A stretch of DNA of 64,000 bases from Paraburkholderia mimosarum LMG 23256 = NBRC 106338 (GTDB lineage: Bacteria; Pseudomonadota; Gammaproteobacteria; Burkholderiales; Burkholderiaceae). The notes below the pieces were generated by a model that saw nothing but the letters and a program-made list of their open reading frames with translations, was not told the DNA's origin and made no database searches. Position 1 is the first letter of the stretch. Every line of letters starts with the position of its first letter. Location: positions 248,001 to 312,000 of the forward strand of contig NZ_BBJJ01000002.1 in NCBI RefSeq assembly GCF_000739815.1. The letters run 5' to 3'. Shown here piece by piece: positions 11,300 through 19,901 of the stretch. Made by a program: the position numbers and the translations under genes.

Positions 11300-13867
11300 T
11301 CAGTCGAGCGGCCAGCTTCCGCGGCTCGCGGCGCGCACCGCTTGCGCCGATTCGAGCGCGAGCGCCTGCTGCGCGCGCTGGCGGCATTCGTCGTAGTCGA
11401 GCTTGCGCACACGTGCCTTGATCGACGGCACCGAAACCGGGTCGACGGAAAGCTCGGCCACGCCAAGGCCCACGAGCAGCGGCACGGCGAGCGGATCGCC
11501 CGCCAGCGCGCCGCACACACCCACCCACTTGCCGTGCTTGCGGGCGCCTTCGACCGTCGCCGCGACGAGCCGCAGCACGGCCGGGTGCAGGCCGTCGGCC
11601 TGCGCCGCGAGATCGGGCTGGCAGCGATCCATGGCGAGCGTGTACTGCGTGAGGTCGTTGGTGCCGATCGAGAGGAAATCGGCGTGGCGGGCGAGCTGGT
11701 CGGCGAGCAGCGCCGCCGAGGGCACCTCGATCATCACGCCCACTTCGATCGGCTCGGTGCGGCCCGCTTCGCGCGCGAAGGCGTCGATGCGTTCGCGCAA
11801 GCGCACGAGCTCGCCCACATCGGTGACCATCGGCAGCAGGATGCGCACCTTGCCCGCCGGCTTGACAGCCACGAGGCCGCGCAACTGGTCGTCGAGCAGA
11901 TCGGGGCGCACCTGCGCGAGGCGGATGCCACGCAGACCCAGCGCCGGGTTCGGCTCGGGCGGGAGCGTCAGGTAGTCGACTTCCTTGTCCGCGCCCACGT
12001 CGAGCGTGCGGATGATCGCCGTGCGGCCCGCGAGCGCGTCCGTGATCGCCTGGTAGCTCTGGCGATGCTCTTCCACCGTCGGCGCGGCCTGGCGATGGAT
12101 GAACAGCAGCTCCGTGCGCAGCAGACCCACGGCGTCGGCACCGTTCTCCACCGCCGTGCTGGCGTCTTCGAGCGTCGCGATGTTCGCGGCGACTTCCACC
12201 GCGTGACCGTCGCGCGTGGCCGCGGCCTCGTGCGACGTGCGGCGGTTCGCTTCGCGCACGCCCGCGAGGCGCTGCTTCTCGCTGCGCGCGCGTTCGACGT
12301 CGAGCGCACTCGGCGTATAGGCGAAGCGGCCCGCGCCCGCATCGACGACGACTTCCGTGCCCTCGGGCACCGCATGAAGCGCGTCGCCGAGCGCGACGAT
12401 CGCCGGAATGCCGGCCTGGCGCGCGATGATCGCCGCATGCGAGGTGGCGCCGCCGCGCGCCATCACGAGCGCGGTCACGCGTGCGCGGTCGAGCGTAGCG
12501 AGATCGGACGGCGTGAATTCGTCGGCGGCGAGCACGGCTTCCTCAGGTAGCGTGCGCGCGGCCGTGTTCGAGAGGCCGAGCGCGCGCAGCACGCGCTTTT
12601 CGAGGTCGCGCAGGTCGGCGGCGCGCTCCGCGAGCAACGGATCGTCCACCTTGCCGAGCACCGCGATCTGCGCGCGGATCGCTTCGCGCCACGCGTAGCC
12701 CGCGCTCTTGCCGAGGCTGATGGCATCGCGCGCGGCGTCGACGAGCGTCGGGTCTTCGAGCAGCACGCGGTGCATCGTGAAGATGCCCGCCTCGCCGATC
12801 GCGCCACGCTGCGAAGCGGTGCGCACGCTCTGGTTCAGCTCGGCATCGACGACGGCAATCGCCTTGTCGAGCAGACGGCTTTCCGCCGCCGAGGTGCCGC
12901 TCGCGAGTTCCGGCGGCGTGAGTTCGGCTTCCTCCCAGCGCACCAGCTTGCCCACCGCGACGCCCGGCGCGGCGCACACACCCGCCAGCACGCCGGGCTC
13001 GGCCGAAGAGGCTGCCGCGACAGCCGGGGGCTGCGCGACGGGCGCGGGCGAAAGCTGCCGCGCCGGCGCTTCGCCACCCTCGCCCGGCGCTTCGCGCAGG
13101 AGTTCGTTCGCGACGGCATCCACGGCGCGCTGCGCGTCCTTGCCGATGCCGACGAGTTCGATGGTCGCGCCCTCGCCCGCGCCCAGACCCAGCAGGCCGA
13201 CGACGCTCTCGATGGCGGACTTGCGCTCGCCGAAGCGAACCTCGACGCGTGCGTCGATGCCGCGCACGGCTTCGCGCGCGCGTGCCGCCGGCCGCGCATG
13301 GAGGCCGCCCGCATGCGTGAGCGTGACGCTGCGGCGCACTTCGTTCGCGACCAGGTCGGTATGGGCGACGACCTCCACGCCTTCCCGTGCGCGCAGCACG
13401 AGCAACGCCGTGGTACCCGCTTCGACGTGGCCCGCGCCCGCGCGCCGGACCACCTCGAATGCGTCCGAGTTGGCCACCGCGACGACCGAGACGAGGCTCG
13501 GCGCGCTGCACGCCACGACGTCGAGATCGAACTCGATGAGCGTGTCGCCGCGGCGCACGTGCGCACCCTGCGCGACCTTCGGCGTGAAACCCTTGCCGTT
13601 CAGTTCGACCGTGTCGATGCCGATATGCACGAGCACCTGTGCGCCTTCGACCGTTTGCAGCGTGACGGCGTGGCCGGTGCGCGCGAGATGCATGACGACG
13701 CCGTCGCACGGCGCGACCAGCCGGCCGACGAGCGGATCGACGCCGATCCCGTCGCCGAACAGCCCTTCCGAGAACACGGGATCGGGCACCGACGCGAGCG
13801 GCACGACCGGCCCGGTGAGCGGCGAGACAATCAGGATGTGCCCCTCGACGCGTGTATGCGGATCCAT
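11300..13867 (-). CDS. nagF: EIIA-HPr-EI fusion phosphotransferase of the GlcNAc PTS
   Basis: An 855-residue cytosolic protein that joins three PTS modules. EIIA(Glc-type) occupies about residues 1-165 with phospho-His91 in LVHIGIDTVELNGKGF. HPr follows at about 175-265 with phospho-His190 in AGGLHARPAA, and enzyme I from about 290 to the end with phospho-His477 in GGATSHAAIIAR and the PEP-binding VCGALAGDP. It would pass phosphate from PEP to Cys419 of NagE without using the general PTS. I chose the ATG at 13867 because GGAG lies nine bases upstream; 13894 is an alternative. The gene is 150 bases upstream of nagE. Confidence 0.92.
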   Translation of the reverse strand: MDPHTRVEGHILIVSPLTGPVVPLASVPDPVFSEGLFGDGIGVDPLVGRLVAPCDGVVMHLARTGHAVTLQTVEGAQVLVHIGIDTVELNGKGFTPKVAQGAHVRRGDTLIEFDLDVVACSAPSLVSVVAVANSDAFEVVRRAGAGHVEAGTTALLVLRAREGVEVVAHTDLVANEVRRSVTLTHAGGLHARPAARAREAVRGIDARVEVRFGERKSAIESVVGLLGLGAGEGATIELVGIGKDAQRAVDAVANELLREAPGEGGEAPARQLSPAPVAQPPAVAAASSAEPGVLAGVCAAPGVAVGKLVRWEEAELTPPELASGTSAAESRLLDKAIAVVDAELNQSVRTASQRGAIGEAGIFTMHRVLLEDPTLVDAARDAISLGKSAGYAWREAIRAQIAVLGKVDDPLLAERAADLRDLEKRVLRALGLSNTAARTLPEEAVLAADEFTPSDLATLDRARVTALVMARGGATSHAAIIARQAGIPAIVALGDALHAVPEGTEVVVDAGAGRFAYTPSALDVERARSEKQRLAGVREANRRTSHEAAATRDGHAVEVAANIATLEDASTAVENGADAVGLLRTELLFIHRQAAPTVEEHRQSYQAITDALAGRTAIIRTLDVGADKEVDYLTLPPEPNPALGLRGIRLAQVRPDLLDDQLRGLVAVKPAGKVRILLPMVTDVGELVRLRERIDAFAREAGRTEPIEVGVMIEVPSAALLADQLARHADFLSIGTNDLTQYTLAMDRCQPDLAAQADGLHPAVLRLVAATVEGARKHGKWVGVCGALAGDPLAVPLLVGLGVAELSVDPVSVPSIKARVRKLDYDECRQRAQQALALESAQAVRAASRGSWPLD

Positions 13868-13906
13868 CAGGCGAGACTCCTCGATGCGTTCCATTCGCTT
13901 TCCAAT

Positions 13907-14914
13907 CTAGTGGGTTTCGGTGACTTTGTTCAAATAGCGCGGCTCGTCCGGATTGCGGCCGCGCGCGGCGGCAAGGCGCGCCGCCATCACGTAGAACGAG
14001 AGAATGGCCGCGATGGGATCGAGCGCGGCGTCGGCCGTCGTCGCGAGCGGCAGCGCTGCGCCGGATACGTCGGCGGGCGCGGCGAGCAGCACGCGCGCAC
14101 CGCGCTTTTCCATGTCGCGGGCGAACTCGATCAGGCCCGCCTGCTCCGGCCCGCGCGGCGCGAACACGAGCAGCGGATAATCGCGATCGATCAGCTCCAT
14201 CGGGCCATGCCGCACTTCGGCGCTCGAAAACGCTTCGGCCTGAATACCCGAGGTTTCCTTGAGCTTGAGCGCCGCTTCCTGGGCAATGGCGAGGCCCGGT
14301 CCACGACCGATGACGATCATCTGCGTGACGTCGCGCAGTTCCTCCACGGCCTTCGACCAGTCGAGCGTGCCCGCGCGCTCGAGCGCGTCGGGCAGCGCGC
14401 GCACGGCATCGAGCAACCCGCTGTCGCGCTGCCAGAAGCCGACGAGTTGCGCCGACATCGCGAGCATGGCGATATAGCTCTTGGTGGCGGCCACGCTGAG
14501 CTCGGGACCGGCGAGGAGCGGCAGTTCGGTGCCGGCGGCCTCGGCGAGCGGCGAGCCCGCGACGTTGACCATGGCGGCCGTCAGCGCGCCGGCTTCGCGC
14601 AGCGCCTTGATCGTCGCGACGAGGTCAGGACTCCTACCCGATTGGGAGAAAGCAAGGGCGAACTGGCCGCGCACGCGTAAGGGCGCCTGTTGCAGCGTGG
14701 CGATCGACATCGGGATCGAGGCCACCGGCACGCCGATGCGGCTCATGGTGAGCGCGGCGAAGTAGCTCGCCGCGTGGTCCGAGCTGCCGCGCGCGACAGT
14801 GAGCGCGACGTGGCGCGGCTCGGCTTCGAGCACGCGGGCGAGCGCCTCGACGCGCGAGGTGTCCGCGAGTTGTGCGGCGACGACGCCGGCCGAGGCCAGC
14901 GCTTCATTAAGCAT
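13907..14914 (-). CDS. SIS-domain glucosamine-6-phosphate deaminase (NagB-II type)
   Basis: A 335-residue protein with two SIS sugar-isomerase domains, resembling the isomerase half of GlmS but lacking the glutaminase part. Visible landmarks are VARGSSDHAASYFAAL, SQSGRSPDLVA and, in the second half, VIGRGPGLAIAQEAALKLKET and SAEVRHGPMELI. Between nagA and the PTS genes it most likely converts glucosamine-6-phosphate to fructose-6-phosphate, replacing the classical NagB. The ATG at 14914 overlaps the end of nagA by eight bases (ATGCTTAA), typical of translational coupling. A frame extends upstream but lies inside nagA. Confidence 0.88.
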   Translation of the reverse strand: MLNEALASAGVVAAQLADTSRVEALARVLEAEPRHVALTVARGSSDHAASYFAALTMSRIGVPVASIPMSIATLQQAPLRVRGQFALAFSQSGRSPDLVATIKALREAGALTAAMVNVAGSPLAEAAGTELPLLAGPELSVAATKSYIAMLAMSAQLVGFWQRDSGLLDAVRALPDALERAGTLDWSKAVEELRDVTQMIVIGRGPGLAIAQEAALKLKETSGIQAEAFSSAEVRHGPMELIDRDYPLLVFAPRGPEQAGLIEFARDMEKRGARVLLAAPADVSGAALPLATTADAALDPIAAILSFYVMAARLAAARGRNPDEPRYLNKVTETH

Positions 14915-16010
14915 ATTCGACAATCGATTCTCCTTCGACATAGGTCGCGGTGAGCGCCAGCTCGCGATCGAACACGTTGACATCGGCCCATGCGCCGCGC
15001 ACGAGGCGGCCACGGTCTTCGATGCCGAGGTAGTCGGCGGCATAGCGCGACAGACGCGCGGAAACATCGGCGATCGGCAAGCCGATCGAGACGAGGTTGC
15101 GCAGCGCCTGGTCCATGGTGAGCGTGCTGCCCGCGAGCGTGCCGTCGGCGAGGCGCACGCCGCCGAGGCATTTCGTCACGCGCTGGCTGCCGAGGCGGTA
15201 TTCGCCGTCGGGCATGCCGGTGGCCGAGGTGCTGTCGGTCACCACATAAAGGCGCGGAATGGCGCGCAGCGCGGCGCGGATCGCGCCCGGATGCACGTGC
15301 AGCAGGTCGGGAATGATCTCGGCGTACTCGGCATGCGCGAGCGCCGCGCCAACGACGCCCGGATTGCGGTGATGCAGCGGCGACATCGCGTTGAAGAGGT
15401 GCGTGAAGCCGCAGGCGCCGTGCTTGAGCGCGGCCACGGCGTCGTCGTAGGTGGCGAGCGAGTGGCCGAGTTGCACGCGCACGCCGCGCGCCGCCATCTC
15501 CCCGATGATCTCGATGTGACCGGCGATTTCGGGTGCCACGGTCACCACGCGGATCGGCGCAATCGCGAGGTACTTGAGCACTTCGTCGAGCACGGCCGAA
15601 ACAGCGGCGTCGGGCTGCGCGCCGAGCTTGCCCGGGTTGATGTACGGCCCTTCGAGGTGCACGCCCAGCACGCGCGCGCCGCCCGCCGTGCGGTTGCGCG
15701 TGACGTTGCCGAGGCCTGCGACCACGGCCATTAGCTCGTCGCGCGGCGCCGTCATGGTGGTGGCGAGCAGGCTCGTGGTGCCGTAGCGGGCATGCGTGCG
15801 CGCGATGGTTTCGATCGCATCGCCGGCTTCCATGACGTCGGCGCCGCCGCCGCCATGCACGTGCAGGTCGATGAAGCCCGGCAGGATGTAGGGCGCGTCG
15901 TTCCTCGCCGGATCGGTGGCCTCGCCCGTGATCGCGGTGATGCGTCCGTTCTCGAACGACAGCGTGCCGTGGATCCAGCCTTCAGGGGTGAGTATGTTTC
16001 CGCTCAGCAT
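14907..16010 (-). CDS. nagA: N-acetylglucosamine-6-phosphate deacetylase
   Basis: It hydrolyses GlcNAc-6-phosphate to glucosamine-6-phosphate and acetate in the cytosol. The 367-residue amidohydrolase shows PGFIDLHVHGGGGADVME (metal-site HxH, about residues 44-61), GVHLEGPYINPGKLGAQ with the catalytic-site Glu, the metal-binding His in QLGHSLATYDDA and THLFNAMSPLHHRNPG, and VTDSTSATG with the catalytic Asp. Its length is normal for NagA. It is the second gene of the operon, 96 bases downstream of the GntR regulator, and feeds the SIS-type deaminase. Confidence 0.96.
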   Translation of the reverse strand: MLSGNILTPEGWIHGTLSFENGRITAITGEATDPARNDAPYILPGFIDLHVHGGGGADVMEAGDAIETIARTHARYGTTSLLATTMTAPRDELMAVVAGLGNVTRNRTAGGARVLGVHLEGPYINPGKLGAQPDAAVSAVLDEVLKYLAIAPIRVVTVAPEIAGHIEIIGEMAARGVRVQLGHSLATYDDAVAALKHGACGFTHLFNAMSPLHHRNPGVVGAALAHAEYAEIIPDLLHVHPGAIRAALRAIPRLYVVTDSTSATGMPDGEYRLGSQRVTKCLGGVRLADGTLAGSTLTMDQALRNLVSIGLPIADVSARLSRYAADYLGIEDRGRLVRGAWADVNVFDRELALTATYVEGESIVEYA

Positions 16011-16106
16011 GAGATTTTTCCGATGAAGTGCATCAAAGCGCGGTAGGACGTTTCGGTGAATTGCATGAGAGAGAGTGCGCCGGCGCTCCGTTCCTGCGGG
16101 CGGCGC

Positions 16107-16841
16107 TCACTGGCGCAGCTCCGCAACGAAGTCGTAATAGCCGTCGCGGCAATAAGTGTCGGTCAGCTCGATGGCGCGCTGATCGGCGGAAAAGCCCACA
16201 CGCGTGATGACGAGCAGCGCCGCGCGCGCCTCGACGCCCATCAGCGCGGCGATCTCGCCGGTCGCGTTGACGGCGCGAAAGTGTTGCAGCGCGCGCACCA
16301 CGGGCACGCGGCGCTGCTCCAGGTAAGCGTACAGCGAGCCGTCGATGGCTTCGGGGTCCGGCACGATCGAAACCGGCAGCGCCGAATGCTCGACGGCCAT
16401 CACGATGCCGTCGGCGCGCCGCAGCCGGCGCAGGCTGGCCACCGAGGCGGCCGGCGAGAGCCCGAGCTGCACGATCTCCTCGCGGCGCGCGGGGCGCACT
16501 TCGCGCTCGAGCCATACCGAGTCGGGCGTGAAGCCCCGCTGTTCCATCTTCTTCGTGAAACCGGTCAGGCGCGAAAGCGGGTCCTCCACGTGCGGCGTGA
16601 TGAAGCTGCCCGCGCCGCGCGCGCGCCGGATCAGCCCCTGCTCCACAAGCAGCTCGATCGCCTTGCGCGCCGTGATGCGCGACACGCCGATGGCGTCCGA
16701 AAGCGTACGCTCCGAGGGCAGCGCCTCGCCGGCGGACCACACGCCGCAATGAATGGCCGTGGCTAGGTTGTGCGCCAGCTGCAGATAGAGCGGCGTCACA
16801 TTGCGCGCATCGGGCATCAGGGCAGACCAACGGGTTTCCAT
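16107..16841 (-). CDS. GntR/HutC-family transcriptional regulator of GlcNAc use
   Basis: A 244-residue regulator with an N-terminal winged helix (LPSERTLSDAIGVSRITARKAIELLVEQG, about residues 40-70) and a C-terminal UTRA ligand-binding domain (from LTGFTKKMEQRGF onward). HutC-subfamily members in nag operons sense amino-sugar phosphates. It is the first gene of the operon, so autoregulation is likely. The strong promoter at 16932-16959 excludes a start at 16946 because that codon would lie upstream of the transcript. METRW at 16841 gives the family length, though no clear Shine-Dalgarno sequence is seen. Confidence 0.88.
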   Translation of the reverse strand: METRWSALMPDARNVTPLYLQLAHNLATAIHCGVWSAGEALPSERTLSDAIGVSRITARKAIELLVEQGLIRRARGAGSFITPHVEDPLSRLTGFTKKMEQRGFTPDSVWLEREVRPARREEIVQLGLSPAASVASLRRLRRADGIVMAVEHSALPVSIVPDPEAIDGSLYAYLEQRRVPVVRALQHFRAVNATGEIAALMGVEARAALLVITRVGFSADQRAIELTDTYCRDGYYDFVAELRQ

Positions 16842-16931
16842 GGACTTGGCGCCAGCGGTTGGAGAGATCGTGGAGGGCCGGGCCGGCATGCCTTGTGGCG
16901 ATGCAGTGGGTTCCGGCGCGAATGAGAGCCC

Positions 16932-16959
16932 ATTATATAACCACAATAAGACCAGTCAA
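16932..16959 (-). promoter_or_regulatory. Promoter of the nag operon
   Basis: On the minus strand TTGACT, 16 bases, TATAAT, a near-consensus sigma-70 promoter. The spacer starts with GGTCTTATT, giving TGGTCT across the -35 junction, similar to half of the TGGTCTAGACCA-type operators of HutC-family regulators. Repression by the adjacent GntR protein is therefore plausible. Confidence 0.8.
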
Positions 16960-17269
16960 CACATGAGAACCGGCAACAGGCAGGCTTGAAATATCCCTTA
17001 AAATCAAAAACTTATACGAACACACAAGGCGCGGAGCGCACACTGCATAGCATCGGGATTTACCCTGAAAGTGCTTTTACGGGTCCGCGATGAGACCGGA
17101 TTGGTTTCATACAGGTCATTGTGGATAGCCCAGCGTAATACCGGCATAGCACCAGCGACATGGATTCGCGAGAAAGATAGCGCGCGCCCAGGAGATCGCC
17201 GGGCGGGCGCCGTCAAACCAGCGCGCCTGGATCGGCACGATCCATCGACTCGCCACAATTCGTGCGCAA
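16960..17269. other. Lower-GC intergenic region between the nag promoter and metQ terminator
   Basis: About 310 bases with visibly lower GC than neighbouring genes, including an AT-rich patch near 16987-17020. I found no ORF with family features, no repeat and no RNA gene. Confidence 0.4.
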
Positions 17270-17300
17270 TAAAAAACGCCGCGACTCTCGCCACGGCGTT
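17270..17300 (-). terminator. Terminator of metQ
   Basis: On the minus strand AACGCCG (17294-17300) pairs with CGGCGTT (17275-17281) and is followed by a run of T (A at 17271-17276 on the plus strand). It is 60 bases past metQ. Confidence 0.8.
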
Positions 17301-17360
17301 CGGATCCTGCAAGGGCTTCCCGCGTCGATTAGACGCAGGCCCAAGCTTCTCGAATAGTCC

Positions 17361-18173
17361 TTAGAACGACGGAACCATCGACCCCTTGAATTCACCCTTG
17401 ATGAACTGACGCACGTCTTCGGACTGATAGGCGGCGACCAGCTTCTTCACCCAGGGCTTGTCCTTGTCCTGCGTGCGCACCACGATCACGTTCGCGTAGG
17501 GGCTGCGGATGTCCTCCAGCGCAATCGCATCTTTCGTCGGCTGCAGGCCGGCGGCCAGCGCGTAGTTCGTGTTGATGACGCCCGCGTCGACGTCGGCGAG
17601 CGAGCGCGGCAGTTGCGCGGCGTCCAGTTCGACGAACTTGATCTTCTTCGGGTTCTCGGCGACGTCGAGCGGCGTGGCGTTGCTGCCGTTCACGCCAGCG
17701 CCCGCGCGCAGCTTGATGACGCCCTTCGACTGCAGGAGGAGGAACGCGCGGTTCTCGTTCGACGGGTCGTTCGGCACCGCGATCTTCGCACCTTGCGGGA
17801 GGTCGTTCAGCGACTTGAGCTTCTTCGAGTACACGCCGATCGGCGAGATGTACGTGAGACCAACGCTCTGGATCTTGTAGCCGCGCTGCTTGACCTGGCT
17901 GTCGAGGTAGGGCTGGTGCTGGAAGCTGTTGGCGTCGAGGTCGCCGGCGTCGAGCGCGGCGTTCGGCTGCACGTAGTCGTTGAATTCGACGACCTTGACG
18001 TTCAGGCCTTCGCGCTTCGCAACCTTCTGGACGACGGCCCAGACCTTGGCGTCCGGACCCGAAACGGTGCCGACCTTGATGGTCTGGTCGTCGGCGCGGG
18101 CGCCGAAGCTGGCTGCGAGCGTGGTGGCGGCTACGCCGGCGAGGAGTGCTTTAATCAGATTTCTGCGCTGCAT
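17361..18173 (-). CDS. metQ: MetQ/NlpA-family substrate-binding protein
   Basis: A 270-residue periplasmic binding protein of the methionine (or related amino acid) ABC importer family. A signal peptide spans about residues 1-27 (MQRRNLIKALLAGVAATTLA, then ASFGARA) with no lipobox cysteine, so it may be a soluble periplasmic protein. The core contains VKVVEFNDYVQPNAALDAGD, NSFQHQPYLDSQ and KIAVPNDPSNENRAFLLL, typical of the family. There are no metN or metI genes beside it, so it must work with components encoded elsewhere. It has its own terminator and a palindrome upstream. Confidence 0.9.
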   Translation of the reverse strand: MQRRNLIKALLAGVAATTLAASFGARADDQTIKVGTVSGPDAKVWAVVQKVAKREGLNVKVVEFNDYVQPNAALDAGDLDANSFQHQPYLDSQVKQRGYKIQSVGLTYISPIGVYSKKLKSLNDLPQGAKIAVPNDPSNENRAFLLLQSKGVIKLRAGAGVNGSNATPLDVAENPKKIKFVELDAAQLPRSLADVDAGVINTNYALAAGLQPTKDAIALEDIRSPYANVIVVRTQDKDKPWVKKLVAAYQSEDVRQFIKGEFKGSMVPSF

Positions 18174-18238
18174 GGAGGGTGATGTTCCTGCGTGGTTTGT
18201 TGTCGCTCCGGTTGCGCGGCGTTGTGCGCCGTCCGCCG

Positions 18239-18254
18239 GACGATATAAATCGTC
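18239..18254. promoter_or_regulatory. 16-bp palindrome upstream of metQ
   Basis: GACGAT-ATAA-ATCGTC is a perfect inverted repeat 66 bases before the metQ start. It sits within the only AT-rich part of the gap, so it probably overlaps the promoter. The regulator is unknown. Confidence 0.45.
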
Positions 18255-18340
18255 TCATATGGACCCAGCTCTGCGAAATAAGGAATTCGCATACTGGTAT
18301 GCCGGCGGGCAAGAAGCGCTTGCGGCGGCGGCGCCTTGCT

Positions 18341-18982
18341 TCAGTCTGGGTTCGAGCCGAGGAGGATCTTCAGGTCGTGCAGCCAGGGCGTGACGCCCTG
18401 CCCGTCGCGCGCGAAAAGGCGCAGCTTGCCGGTCGTGTCGAACACGTAGCTCGCGGCGGTGTGGTCCATCGTGTAGCTGTCCGGCGCGTTGCCGGGCACC
18501 TTCGCGTAGTAGACGCGGAAGTCCTTCGCCACTTGCTTGAGTTGCGCGTCATCGCCGGGACGCAGTCCGACGAAAGTCGGATTGAACGCGGCCACGTACT
18601 GGCCGAGGATCTGCGCGGTGTCGCGCTCGGGATCGACGGTGACGAACAACACCTGCACACGCTTCGCAGCATCGGGCCCCAGTTGCTGGAGCGCCTGCGA
18701 AAGCTCGGCCATGGTGGTCGGGCAAACATCGGGGCAATGTGTGTAGCCGAAGAACAGCACGACCACCTTGCCCCGGAAATCGGCGAGCGTACGCGTCTTG
18801 CCGTTCGTGTCCGGCAGCGAGAAGTCCTTGCCGAACTGCGTGTTGCCGGTGATGTCGAGGTTCGAGAACGACGGCGGCTGCTGCCCGCAGCCTTCCAGAA
18901 CCAGCGTGCCCCCTACCGCGCCCGCTACGGCGAGCGCAACGAGCGTGGCACGCGCCACGCGCGCGAACGTTGAGCGCGCCAT
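18341..18982 (-). CDS. SCO1/SenC-family copper chaperone for cytochrome oxidase
   Basis: A 213-residue periplasmic membrane-attached thioredoxin-fold protein that delivers copper to, or reduces, the CuA site of CtaC. It has an N-terminal hydrophobic segment followed by a lipobox-like VLEGC, so it is probably a lipoprotein. The copper-binding CxxxC is in FGYTHCPDVCPTT and the third ligand His in DSYTMDHTAASYVF. The ATG at 18982 has GGAG nine bases upstream and lies four bases after the ctaB stop; an upstream ATG at 19006 would overlap ctaB. It is the last gene of the cox cluster. Confidence 0.93.
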   Translation of the reverse strand: MARSTFARVARATLVALAVAGAVGGTLVLEGCGQQPPSFSNLDITGNTQFGKDFSLPDTNGKTRTLADFRGKVVVLFFGYTHCPDVCPTTMAELSQALQQLGPDAAKRVQVLFVTVDPERDTAQILGQYVAAFNPTFVGLRPGDDAQLKQVAKDFRVYYAKVPGNAPDSYTMDHTAASYVFDTTGKLRLFARDGQGVTPWLHDLKILLGSNPD

Positions 18983-18986
18983 ATCG

Positions 18987-19892
18987 TTACGCTCCGATGA
19001 GCGCATGCACGTAATGGTCGACGAGCAGCGCCGCGAACAGCAACGACAGGTAGACGATCGAATAGCGGAAAGTCTTGCGCGCGAGCGCGTCCGAGTACTC
19101 GAGATAGATCTTCCACGCGTAGGCGAGGAACACCGCGCCGAGCAGCACGGCCGCAGCCAGATACAGCACGCCGCTCATGCCCGAGATGTACGGCATCAGC
19201 GTGACCGCGAACAGGATCACGGTATAGAGCAGGATATGCAGGCGCGTGTATTTCTCGCCATGCGTGTTGGGCAGCATCGGCAGGCCGGCGTTTTCGTAGT
19301 CCTTGCGGCGGTAGAGCGCGAGCGACCAGAAGTGCGGCGGCGTCCACACGAAGATGATGAGCACGAGAATCCAGGCGTCGCCGGGCACGTGGCCCGTCAC
19401 GGCGGCCCAGCCGAGCGCCGGCGGCATGGCGCCCGAGGCGCCGCCGATCACGATGTTCTGCGGCGTGGCGGGCTTGAGCAGCAGCGTGTAGATGATCGCG
19501 TAGCCAACGAAGGTCGCGACGGTCAGCCACATCGTGAGCGGATTGGTGAACGTGTACAGCACCCACATGCCGAGGCCGCCGATCACCGCGGAGAAGATCA
19601 GGATCTGCATGCTCGTGATCTCGCCGCGGGCCGAGGGACGCCAGGCCGTGCGACGCATGCGCGCATCGACCTTTTGCTCGACCAGGCAGTTGATCGCGAA
19701 GGCTGCGCCGGCCGTGAGCCAGATGCCGACGGTGCCGCCGATCAGCTGTTTCCAGGGCACCATGCCCGGCACGGCGAGGAACATGCCGATGACGGCGCAG
19801 AACACGGCCAGTTGCGTGACGCGCGGCTTGGTGAGCGCGAGATATTGGGAAATCCGGCTACCGGGCGTCTGGGAGAGGGTTGTACTTTCCAT
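18987..19892 (-). CDS. ctaB: Protoheme IX farnesyltransferase (heme O synthase)
   Basis: This integral membrane UbiA-family prenyltransferase adds the hydroxyethylfarnesyl group to heme B to make heme O. The 301-residue protein shows [14 protein letters not shown] at the start, the Asp-rich [15 protein letters not shown] loop (residues about 69-83) and the second conserved loop near [26 protein letters not shown]. Its product is the substrate of CtaA encoded immediately upstream, ten bases away. Both serve the aa3 oxidase of this cluster. Confidence 0.96.
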   Translation of the reverse strand: MESTTLSQTPGSRISQYLALTKPRVTQLAVFCAVIGMFLAVPGMVPWKQLIGGTVGIWLTAGAAFAINCLVEQKVDARMRRTAWRPSARGEITSMQILIFSAVIGGLGMWVLYTFTNPLTMWLTVATFVGYAIIYTLLLKPATPQNIVIGGASGAMPPALGWAAVTGHVPGDAWILVLIIFVWTPPHFWSLALYRRKDYENAGLPMLPNTHGEKYTRLHILLYTVILFAVTLMPYISGMSGVLYLAAAVLLGAVFLAYAWKIYLEYSDALARKTFRYSIVYLSLLFAALLVDHYVHALIGA

Positions 19893-19901
19893 AGGGCGGG
19901 A

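Noticed and set aside
12770..14680. A 636-codon plus-strand frame across the EIIA-HPr-EI and SIS genes
   Set aside because: Both minus-strand genes have catalytic motifs in order; the plus frame has none.
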